Source of the DNA: Cellulophaga baltica
Lineage (GTDB): Bacteria > Bacteroidota > Bacteroidia > Flavobacteriales > Flavobacteriaceae
Assembly (NCBI RefSeq): GCF_900102165.1
Contig: NZ_FNBD01000001.1
Coordinates: forward strand, 187,701-251,700
DNA: 64,000 nucleotides
Reading direction: 5' to 3'
Shown here: in pieces, positions 1 through 7,518 of the stretch
Numbering within the stretch: position 1 is the first letter of the stretch
How the letters are laid out: each line of letters starts with the position of its first letter
Position numbers and translations under genes: made by a program
The notes under the pieces: model-generated
Told to the model about the DNA's origin: nothing
The model's database searches: none
The model's input: only the letters and a program-made list of their open reading frames with translations

Positions 1-1699
1 TGTGTGATTCTACCTTAAGTCTAATATTAGGAAAATTCACAACGACAGCAGCCACCTTATCTAATTCTGAAGCAATTGCAGGTGTAATGGTACTTGAACC
101 CTTAGCGAAATAGAATTTCTGTAATTTGATGACTGTTTTATTTTCTTTTTCTTCTACAACATCTTGAATAAAAGGCAAACCAATTTTTACATTTTGCGTA
201 ACAGCTTTTACTTCTTCCTCCTGAAGGAACTTTTCATAAAAACGTCCGTGCCCTTTCTTATACGCTTTTACAGCATAGCCTTTTCTAAACGGAATTTCGA
301 ATTCATAATTACCTTCAGCATCACTAACCGCTTGCTTAAGAATATTTTCATCCTCATCTAACAAGGTGATACTAGCTTCTTCTATAGCACGGTTATTAGC
401 TGGATTCACAACTACGCCTTTAATAACGATAGTTTTTAAACCTGGTTTTTCCGTTACTTTAAAACCATAAATATCATCCTTACCCTTACCTCCTTCTCTA
501 TTAGAAGAAAAATATCCTACATATAGATTATCTGCTTCGTTCTTTTTAATGATAAATCCGAAATCATCATAGGTACTATTAATTCCTTTACCAAGGTTCA
601 CAGGAGTGCTAAAACCATCTGCAGTTATATTTGAAGTATACATATCCATACCTCCTAGACCGTAAAAAATATCAGACGAGAAAAACAAACTACCTTCAAA
701 GATAAAAGGTGCAATTTCATTCCCAGAAGAATTTATTTTTGGTCCTAAATTAATAGGAGCAGACATAATTTGCCCATTATTTGTATGTACGTAGTAAATA
801 TCTGTACCTCCAAAACCGCCTTCAAAATTTGCTGCAAAATAAAGCTTGCTTGTTGCTGCTTCATAGTATGGGTAATAAAAAGAAGTACTTAAATCTCTTA
901 GTAAATATTCAAACTTTCCTTTTTCACTCACCAATCCAATGGCCAGCGTATTTTTACCTTTATTATCAAAGAGTAAATTATCACCATCTGCATTTGACAG
1001 CATATAGATAATACCTTTTAATGCTTCAGAATAAAAAGGGGTTGCCTTATGGTACTTAGAATTTGCTACCCTTTTAAATACTGTAGGAACCGTCACATCT
1101 CCATCTGCTTGTACTTTTCCAGAATAAATATCTAAATACGATTCTCCTGAAGGCTCATAGATTTTTCCTTTAGCTTTAGTACGACCGCTAGTAAACAGCA
1201 ATTCATCTTTATAAAATGCAGGAGAAAAATCTGCTTGCGGACTATTTAAATAACAATTAAAAAGAAGAAAATCTTGTTCTTTATTGGTATTATCCTCTAA
1301 AATTTCAAAGTTAAAGTCGGCGTTATCTTTTAATTCTTTAGAAAAGAAATTAGAAAAATTCTCCGTATAACTTGTAAATTCTTGCCTGCTTTTAGTTTTG
1401 CTAATAGACAGTAACAGTTTATTAATATAAGGAGTAGCTAGCGTAGTATCTTTCTGATATTGCTTCTCGTATAACTGAGCAGCCTTCGTATAGTTCCCGA
1501 CTCTCAAATAAGAATCTGCAAGGTTTAAATATTGCTGATTAGAGAGGCTATTTTTAGACAACTCTTTGGTATACTCCTTAATAGCATCTTTATAGGCATA
1601 CTCAAAAAAGAAATAGTCGCCTTTAGATTTCTTCTGTGCATTGGTAAATGCACTAAACATCAGTAAAAATAATAGGATGGCTTTTAGTTTCATTTTCAT
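1..1699 (-). CDS. OmpA-family protein with TPR, PD40 and carboxypeptidase-regulatory-like domains (3' end cut by window edge)
   Basis: About 566 codons are visible and the frame is still open at base 1. A signal peptide (MKMKLKAILLF... to NAQ) is followed by TPR-like helices (about residues 25-110), then WD40-like PD40 beta-propeller repeats with segments such as LLFTSGR, LYFAANFEGG, LFFSSDIF and YVGYFSSNREGGKGKDDIYGF. Next comes a carboxypeptidase-regulatory-like fold (IKGVVVNPANNRAIEEASITL). The visible end, FAKGSSTITP...RLRVESH, is the start of an OmpA peptidoglycan-binding domain. Proteins of this build sit in the outer membrane or periplasm and are often encoded after PorP/SprF genes in T9SS loci. 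The start lies 9 bases after the PorP/SprF stop, so the two are probably co-transcribed. A second Met two codons downstream is an alternative start. Role in secretion is inferred from context. Confidence 0.9.
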   Translation of the reverse strand, partial: MKMKLKAILLFLLMFSAFTNAQKKSKGDYFFFEYAYKDAIKEYTKELSKNSLSNQQYLNLADSYLRVGNYTKAAQLYEKQYQKDTTLATPYINKLLLSISKTKSRQEFTSYTENFSNFFSKELKDNADFNFEILEDNTNKEQDFLLFNCYLNSPQADFSPAFYKDELLFTSGRTKAKGKIYEPSGESYLDIYSGKVQADGDVTVPTVFKRVANSKYHKATPFYSEALKGIIYMLSNADGDNLLFDNKGKNTLAIGLVSEKGKFEYLLRDLSTSFYYPYYEAATSKLYFAANFEGGFGGTDIYYVHTNNGQIMSAPINLGPKINSSGNEIAPFIFEGSLFFSSDIFYGLGGMDMYTSNITADGFSTPVNLGKGINSTYDDFGFIIKKNEADNLYVGYFSSNREGGKGKDDIYGFKVTEKPGLKTIVIKGVVVNPANNRAIEEASITLLDEDENILKQAVSDAEGNYEFEIPFRKGYAVKAYKKGHGRFYEKFLQEEEVKAVTQNVKIGLPFIQDVVEEKENKTVIKLQKFYFAKGSSTITPAIASELDKVAAVVVNFPNIRLKVESH

Positions 1700-1708
1700 G
1701 CTTTAGTA

Positions 1709-2701
1709 TTAAAAGAATCTTGGTGTATCTATCTGTTTTGGTTTGCCTTTGGTATTCCCATTATTTTTATTCTTTGCATCACCACCTCTTCCAAAGAAGA
1801 ATTTAAGAACTACTTCATGTGACCCGTCATTATAGTTAGAAAAACCATTTACAGAGTAATCATAAGAATACCCTACATACATACTATTGGACAGCTGCAC
1901 TCCAGCTAAACCACTCACTGCATTATCAAACCTGTAGGCAGCTCCTAAGGTTACAACATCACTAATTAAGAAATTAGTAGAAATATTCGCATTTAACGGC
2001 AAGCCTTCTAAATAGTTTAATAGTACAGCAGGCTTGAACTTAAGTTCGTCTGACAACTCAAAAACATACCCTCCAATAAAATTGAATTGAGGCTTATCTT
2101 CAATAAACACAGAAACCTCATCATTGTAAACAATATCGGTCAAGAAATTCGGAACAGAAACACCCGTATACCAGTTATCACCATATAAAAATAGTCCAGC
2201 CCCTATTGTTGGATAAAACTTGTTAAAGGAGGTTTCTGAGTTAAGAAGCGGTTCTCCCATAACTTCAAAACTACCTTTATTATAATCCACATTCAACAAA
2301 GAACCACCCGCATCTACTCCAAAAGAGAGTTTTGCATTATCGGAAACTTTTATTTGGAATGAATACGCTACATCAAAATATGTTTGTGTAGATGGCCCTA
2401 ATTCATCATTGATAATATTAAATCCAAGTCCGTTTTTTTCATTAGAAAAAGGCAAATTAACCCCTAAACGCATACTAGTGGGCGCCCCATCTACAGAGAT
2501 CCATTGTGCTCTATAAGAGCCTGTTATTTCCGTATTTTCTACGGTACCTACATATGCTGGATTAAAACTCCCAATATTATACATGTATTGTGTGTACTGA
2601 GGCTCACGTTGGCCATAGGAAAAGTTTAGCGCTCCTAGCAATAGCACAAGTACACTACCTATTTTTATATTCAAATTTTTCATTTTAAAAGTGCTTTGCA
2701 T
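1709..2701 (-). CDS. PorP/SprF family type IX secretion outer-membrane protein
   Basis: 330 residues. After a signal peptide ending at about SYGQ, the mature protein opens with REPQYTQYMYNIGSFNPAYVGT, the hallmark start of PorP/SprF proteins. The rest alternates aromatic beta strands as expected of an outer-membrane barrel, with VGYSYDYSVNGFSNY and HEVVLKFFFGR near the C-terminus. In Flavobacterium SprF is needed for secretion of the adhesin SprB, and PorP/SprF genes often lie beside type B cargo genes. Here the start is 1 base after the stop of a type B cargo gene, so coupled translation is likely. The annotated start gives MQSTFK before MKNLNIK. The second Met (base 2683) gives a more ordinary signal peptide and may be the true start. 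Confidence 0.93.
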   Translation of the reverse strand: MQSTFKMKNLNIKIGSVLVLLLGALNFSYGQREPQYTQYMYNIGSFNPAYVGTVENTEITGSYRAQWISVDGAPTSMRLGVNLPFSNEKNGLGFNIINDELGPSTQTYFDVAYSFQIKVSDNAKLSFGVDAGGSLLNVDYNKGSFEVMGEPLLNSETSFNKFYPTIGAGLFLYGDNWYTGVSVPNFLTDIVYNDEVSVFIEDKPQFNFIGGYVFELSDELKFKPAVLLNYLEGLPLNANISTNFLISDVVTLGAAYRFDNAVSGLAGVQLSNSMYVGYSYDYSVNGFSNYNDGSHEVVLKFFFGRGGDAKNKNNGNTKGKPKQIDTPRFF

Positions 2702-2702
2702 A

Positions 2703-5111
2703 TTATCTAATAATTTGAATCCACCCTTTGGTTATTGGTGACGAATCACCTAAATTCAATACGTAATAATATGTTCCTTTTGGAAGGTCTCCGTTTTTAC
2801 TCGTCCCACTCCAGTTATTTTGATAGCGTTCTGCTTTAAATACTTGATTTCCGTAGCGGTCAAATATTTCTATGCTATTGTTTGGGTAGCTTTCTATACA
2901 ACTGATCGTTAAGGAATCATTTATTCCATCGCTATTTGGCGAAAACTGATTAAATAGCACACCACATTCACGATCACATGCTCCTGCAGAAGTGTTAGGA
3001 ATACAAGGATTAAAATTTCCAGGATCTAACTGATCTACAATACCATCCGAATCACTATCAAGTGTATTAGAATCTAAAGCATCTATAATGCCGTCATTAT
3101 CTTCATCTAGCGGATTTTCCAAATCGTCACCTACTTCAATAGCATCTAAAATACCATCGTCATCAGAATCTACATTATTTGGGTTGGTCCCTAGTTCATT
3201 TTCCTGACTATCTGTTAGTCCATCTTCATCAGTATCTAAAATACATTCTACCACGGTTACGGTAATCGTAACAGAAGCATCTGAACAAGGAGCAACGGCA
3301 GTATCTGTTGTAAATGTAAAGGTGTAATTACCTTCCGGAGCATTTATAAAATCTACAGTATCTGTTCCAGTAATTGTTAATCCATTGGTAGGGTCAGACG
3401 TGACTACCCATGTTCCTGAAACATTTTGAGTAAGTCCTGTATTTAAATCTATTACATTCGGAAGATCTGCACCGGCAACATTGCATACATTAAGCAGTGT
3501 TGTTGATGCCTGAACTACAGGTTCATTACTAATGGTTGCGATAACCGGAATACGATCTGAAGGACAACTCCCCAATACTGCTTCTGCATAATAAGTAGTT
3601 GTCTGTGTTAAGTTTGGCGTTGTAAATCTACCCGTATTTTCCTCTAATGGCGTTGTACTATCCATAGTAGCATACCAATTGATAACACTACCTGCCGTTG
3701 CTGTTGCTTCTAAAGTCATAATCCCTTCAGAACATAAAGCATTTTCTGTTGCTGCTATTTCTGGCTTTTCATTGACTACAAGTGAAACAGATAGTACTGG
3801 ACTTGCACAATCATCATCACTATCATCTGGAGTTCCTTCATCATTTAAAAAGAAAGCATAAAAGGTACCCTCTTGGGAAACTACCGTAGAGGTTAAGTAC
3901 ACATCCATTCTGGTATAATCATTACTTCTACTCCAAACCAATCGCGTACCAGCTGGCGCTGTGCTATCTGTATATGCTGCTAAATCTTGACTTATCGTTT
4001 CCCCATCAACCACACAAAATTCTGTTGGCACATCCGTATTTAACTGAGGAGGTGTGTTTCCTGCATCACAAGGAGTACATTCTGTTACAAAAATAGTAAC
4101 CTCTATACTCTCTACAGGACAAGAAGGTGCACCTGCATAACTTGGTGTATACGTATATATATAGGAGCCAGATGGCTGCCCGAAATAATTTACTCTATTT
4201 AACCCATTGATGGAAGTACTCTGACCCAAAGGGGCTTCTATTAAATTCCATACCCCACCGGTGGTTTCTCCCGTAAGGGCCGAGTCCAAATCTAAAGTTG
4301 TACTAAAAAAGCCTTGATTACACGCTTGATTATTACTACTTAAAGTCCCTAAAGAAGGAGCAGTATCAAAACTAATGGTTGGTAAGCTTACAACTGGAGA
4401 GATACAAGCGTTTCCATTTTCTGTACCATAATAGAATCCGTAAAAATTTCCTCCTGAAGTAATAATTGAAGCATCTAGAAATGAAGCTTCATCGTCTGGA
4501 TCAGGAGTAGCGTCTGTACTCCAACGTAAAGTGGTTCCGGACGGAGCTGCTCTTGTTACAAAACTAGATAAATCTACCTCAATCCCTGAACAATATCGTG
4601 TAGGGATATTATTTATAACTGGCGGAGCTGTTGCTCCAGCGCTACACCCATCATTGTCTACTAAGGTAATTAAAGCATCACTACTAGAATTCCCTGCTAT
4701 TGTAAATTCTGTATTATCTGTACTTGTTAATCTAATTTGCACACTTTCATTCCCTTCAAATAAGGCATCATCCGTAGGAATTAAAGTTAATTGAGCAGTT
4801 CTAACACCATTTGGAATACTGACATTGGATCCAAGATCTGTATAATCTGTACCTGAAGTTGCGGTACCGCTGAAAACAAAATTAACCACCACATTTCCTC
4901 CTGTAGTATTTACAGAACCTAAATCTATTTCAAAAACACCTATATCATCTGCTGGTGTTCCTTCTGTTGCTATGGCATCTGTTGCAGTTACAACTACGGT
5001 AGACTGTGCAGACATGAAGAGTGGTAAAAATATAAATCCGATGACAAGTACTACGCGCGTAAAATAATTGGCACAACTAGTCCTATCAATTGGTTGGTAT
5101 AGGGTATTCAT
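2703..5111 (-). CDS. Secreted multidomain surface protein with Calx-beta domain and T9SS type B sorting domain
   Basis: 802 residues. An N-terminal signal peptide runs to FMSAQS. Residues about 38-155 resemble a Calx-beta calcium-binding domain (VVVTATDAIATEGTPADD, then TDYTDLGSNVSIPNG and FEGNESVQIRLT). Cysteine-containing Ig-like or PKD-like modules follow. Around residues 615-695 lie Asp-rich thrombospondin type 3-like repeats (DTDEDGLTDSQ, DSDDDGILDAIE, DEDNDGIIDALD, DSDSDGIVDQLD). The last 85-90 residues are a gliding-motility/T9SS type B C-terminal domain, with FSPNSDGINDSL, EIFDRYGNQVF, WSG and LPKGTYYYVL. Such proteins are exported by T9SS and placed on the cell surface. It is first in a three-gene cassette with PorP/SprF and OmpA-family genes. 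The ligand is unknown; adhesion is a guess from the family. Confidence 0.92.
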   Translation of the reverse strand: MNTLYQPIDRTSCANYFTRVVLVIGFIFLPLFMSAQSTVVVTATDAIATEGTPADDIGVFEIDLGSVNTTGGNVVVNFVFSGTATSGTDYTDLGSNVSIPNGVRTAQLTLIPTDDALFEGNESVQIRLTSTDNTEFTIAGNSSSDALITLVDNDGCSAGATAPPVINNIPTRYCSGIEVDLSSFVTRAAPSGTTLRWSTDATPDPDDEASFLDASIITSGGNFYGFYYGTENGNACISPVVSLPTISFDTAPSLGTLSSNNQACNQGFFSTTLDLDSALTGETTGGVWNLIEAPLGQSTSINGLNRVNYFGQPSGSYIYTYTPSYAGAPSCPVESIEVTIFVTECTPCDAGNTPPQLNTDVPTEFCVVDGETISQDLAAYTDSTAPAGTRLVWSRSNDYTRMDVYLTSTVVSQEGTFYAFFLNDEGTPDDSDDDCASPVLSVSLVVNEKPEIAATENALCSEGIMTLEATATAGSVINWYATMDSTTPLEENTGRFTTPNLTQTTTYYAEAVLGSCPSDRIPVIATISNEPVVQASTTLLNVCNVAGADLPNVIDLNTGLTQNVSGTWVVTSDPTNGLTITGTDTVDFINAPEGNYTFTFTTDTAVAPCSDASVTITVTVVECILDTDEDGLTDSQENELGTNPNNVDSDDDGILDAIEVGDDLENPLDEDNDGIIDALDSNTLDSDSDGIVDQLDPGNFNPCIPNTSAGACDRECGVLFNQFSPNSDGINDSLTISCIESYPNNSIEIFDRYGNQVFKAERYQNNWSGTSKNGDLPKGTYYYVLNLGDSSPITKGWIQIIR

Positions 5112-5209
5112 GGTTATAGTGTTTTATTTCTTAGAAAAACAAAAATCTCTCTAATTTTTGCTTCATTTAAAATAGACCCCAATATTACTCAAAATATTGA
5201 TTATTAAGT

Positions 5210-5240
5210 CGATAAAAGAGGTGAAATACCTCTTTTATCG
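5210..5240 (-). terminator. Stem-loop after fabD
   Basis: A perfect 13-bp inverted repeat (5210-5222 with 5228-5240) has a 5-base loop and lies 24 bases past the fabD stop. It has no clean T-run after it on the minus strand, so it is either a weak intrinsic terminator or an mRNA 3'-end stabiliser. Confidence 0.6.
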
Positions 5241-5264
5241 GTATAAAAAATAACTCAAAAGAGT

Positions 5265-6149
5265 TTAAACAATTTCAGCAGATTTAGCTTCAGCACTTGA
5301 ATCTATTTTCTTCACCAAACCTTGCAAAACTTTTCCTGGTCCTACTTCAATAAACTGAGTAGCACCACCTTTAATCATATTCTGAACACTTTGCGTCCAT
5401 TTTACAGGAGCCGTTAATTGAGAAATAAGATTTTGCTTAATTTCTTCTGGATCCATAATTGCTGTTGTGCTTACATTTTGGTAAATAGGGCACGAAGGTG
5501 TATTAAAAACAGTATTTTCGATTGCCGCTGCCAACTCTTCTCTAGCAGGTTCCATTAAGGGAGAATGAAAAGCACCACCTACCGGTAACATAAGCGCTCT
5601 ACGAGCACCAGCTTCTTTCATCTTCTCACAAGCAATAGTAACCGCTTCTACTTCACCAGAAATTACCAATTGCCCTGGGCAGTTATAGTTTGCAGCTACA
5701 ACAACACCAGGTACTTCTGCACATATTTTTTCCACGACGTCGTCTGCCAATGCTAGAACTGCAGCCATAGTACTCGGCTGTAATTCGCAAGCTTTTTGCA
5801 TAGCTAAAGCTCTTTGAGAAACCAATTTAAGTCCGTCTTCAAAATTTAAGGTTCCGTTTACTACCAAAGCAGAAAACTCCCCTAATGAATGCCCAGCAAC
5901 CATATCTGGTTTAAAAGCATCCCCCATCACCTTACTCAATATAACAGAATGAAGAAAAATAGCTGGTTGCGTTACTTTTGTTTCCTTTAAGGCTTCTGGA
6001 GTACCTTCAAACATAATGTCTGTAATACTAAAGCCTAAAATTTCATTTGCTTTTTCAAAAAGTTCCTGAGCAACAGGATAATTTTCATAAAGGTCTAAAC
6101 CCATTCCTACAAATTGTGCTCCTTGCCCCGGAAAAATATATGCATTCAT
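5265..6149 (-). CDS. fabD: Malonyl-CoA:ACP transacylase FabD
   Basis: 294 residues, normal for the family. It transfers malonyl from CoA to acyl carrier protein to feed type II fatty acid synthesis in the cytoplasm. The oxyanion-loop motif PGQGAQ is at residues 7-12. The nucleophile is Ser88 in GHSLGE, the second catalytic residue is His195 in GGAFHSPLM, and a Gln in the TQPAIF segment (about 61) fits the family. The C-terminal FIEVGPGKVLQGLVKKI segment is also typical. It stands alone here rather than in a fab cluster. A TAnnTTTG promoter-like element lies just upstream and a stem-loop follows the stop. Confidence 0.97.
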   Translation of the reverse strand: MNAYIFPGQGAQFVGMGLDLYENYPVAQELFEKANEILGFSITDIMFEGTPEALKETKVTQPAIFLHSVILSKVMGDAFKPDMVAGHSLGEFSALVVNGTLNFEDGLKLVSQRALAMQKACELQPSTMAAVLALADDVVEKICAEVPGVVVAANYNCPGQLVISGEVEAVTIACEKMKEAGARRALMLPVGGAFHSPLMEPAREELAAAIENTVFNTPSCPIYQNVSTTAIMDPEEIKQNLISQLTAPVKWTQSVQNMIKGGATQFIEVGPGKVLQGLVKKIDSSAEAKSAEIV

Positions 6150-6174
6150 CGTTTTAATTCTTTTAATTATGCCG

Positions 6175-6182
6175 CAAAAATA
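6175..6182 (-). promoter_or_regulatory. Promoter -7 element of fabD
   Basis: The minus strand reads TATTTTTG, matching the Bacteroidota -7 consensus TAnnTTTG, 25 bases before the fabD start codon. No TTG -33 element is present at 17-20 bases spacing, so the call rests on the -7 match and position. Confidence 0.5.
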
Positions 6183-6212
6183 GTGATAATATTTATTTTG
6201 AATCGAAACAGG

Positions 6213-6725
6213 CTACTCTTTAAACCAACCGGAGTACATCACATAACTTTCTGCTATCCGATCTATTTCGCCAGAACTTAGTTCTGGACTTATATCTTTT
6301 ATTTTTTTTGCCGGCATTCCCGCAAATATAGTACCACTAGGTACATGAGTTCCTTTAGTTACTACTGCTCCCGCTGCAATAATACTATTACTCTCAACGA
6401 TACAATCGTCCATAACAATACTCCCCATACCTACCAGTACATTATCATGTATAGTACACCCGTGAACAATAGCATTATGCCCGATAGATACATTATTCCC
6501 AATAGTGGTTGGTGACTTTTTATAGGTAGCATGTATTACGGCACCATCTTGAATATTTACTTTGTTTCCCATTTTTATATAATGCACATCTCCTCTAAGT
6601 ACGGCACTATACCATACACTACATTGATTCCCCATAGAAACTTCTCCTACAATAACTGCATTCTCTGCTATAAAGCAGTCTTCGCCTATTTTAGGGGTAT
6701 TTCCGTTTATTGTTTTTATAATCAT
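6213..6725 (-). CDS. Gamma carbonic anhydrase-like hexapeptide-repeat protein
   Basis: 170 residues forming a left-handed beta helix of hexapeptide repeats (IAENAVIVGEVSMG, VLRGDVHYIKMG, VNIQDGAVIHATY, VSIGHNAIVHGCTI, VLVGMGSIVMD). The three histidines expected to bind metal are in AVIHAT, IGHNAI and IVHGC. The family (YrdA/PaaY/Cam-like) includes true zinc carbonic anhydrases and proteins of unproven activity, so CO2 hydration is possible but not shown. The gene lies 34 bases after the LytTR regulator gene with no terminator between, and may be the last gene of that operon. Confidence 0.9.
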   Translation of the reverse strand: MIIKTINGNTPKIGEDCFIAENAVIVGEVSMGNQCSVWYSAVLRGDVHYIKMGNKVNIQDGAVIHATYKKSPTTIGNNVSIGHNAIVHGCTIHDNVLVGMGSIVMDDCIVESNSIIAAGAVVTKGTHVPSGTIFAGMPAKKIKDISPELSSGEIDRIAESYVMYSGWFKE

Positions 6726-6759
6726 CCTATTTATCTTTTATCCATTTTAATATAAATGC

Positions 6760-7491
6760 CTATTCAAAATAAGCCAGCAAATCTTTCTTCTTAGAAGCCG
6801 AAACCAAAAGTTCCTTGCCATTGGATAGAATAACGCTCCCCCCTTTTCCTTTTACATATTTAACCACCTCATTTACATTTACTACATATGATTTATGAAC
6901 TCTTGCAAAAGAAAAGTCTGCTAAGGCATCTTCAAAATACTTGAGCGTTTTACTAACCACTATCCGCTTGTCATTAATATAAATCTCGGTATAGTTATCA
7001 TCTGCTTTACAGTACATAATATCTGCCACATTTAATACCTGAAAACCATCTTGTTGGGGAATAGTTATTTTACCTTCTACCGTACTTAATTTAGGCTTTA
7101 AAATTCTGTCTTCCAAAGCATTTTCCTTCTGCCTAATTTCTTTCACATAATCTACGGCCTTAATTAATTCATCTATACTAATAGGTTTCATTAAATAGTA
7201 AGCCGCATGATTGTTTAAAGCATCCATGGCGTAATTATTATAAGCCGTAACAAAAACAGTCTCAAAGGTTCTTTCGGGCACTTGTTCTAATAAATCAAAA
7301 GCATTCCCAAAGGGCATTTCTACATCCAAAAAAACCAAATCTAATTCATTATCATGAATTAAAGCTAAGCCTTCTTTAATTGTAGCAGCCTCACCAACAA
7401 GTGTAACATCTGGACAATATTTAGCTAAATAGTTCCGTAAAATCTCTCTACTATTCGCTTCATCTTCTACGAGAATTGCTTTCAATTTCAT
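6760..7491 (-). CDS. LytTR-family response regulator
   Basis: 243 residues. Residues 1-120 are a receiver domain: acidic pocket VEDE at residues 8-11, phospho-acceptor Asp56 in FLDVEMP, a Thr in FVTAY and the conserved Lys in LMKPI. Residues about 140-243 are a LytTR DNA-binding domain (IMYCKADDNYTEIY, FARVHKSYVVNVNEV, LLVSASKK). LytTR proteins bind short direct repeats upstream of target genes. It follows the histidine kinase gene by 27 bases, so the two form a cognate pair. Targets are unknown; the divergent VWA lipoprotein gene next to the kinase is one candidate. Confidence 0.95.
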   Translation of the reverse strand: MKLKAILVEDEANSREILRNYLAKYCPDVTLVGEAATIKEGLALIHDNELDLVFLDVEMPFGNAFDLLEQVPERTFETVFVTAYNNYAMDALNNHAAYYLMKPISIDELIKAVDYVKEIRQKENALEDRILKPKLSTVEGKITIPQQDGFQVLNVADIMYCKADDNYTEIYINDKRIVVSKTLKYFEDALADFSFARVHKSYVVNVNEVVKYVKGKGGSVILSNGKELLVSASKKKDLLAYFE

Positions 7492-7518
7492 ATGAATTAT
7501 TTTATAAGATTGATTTTA

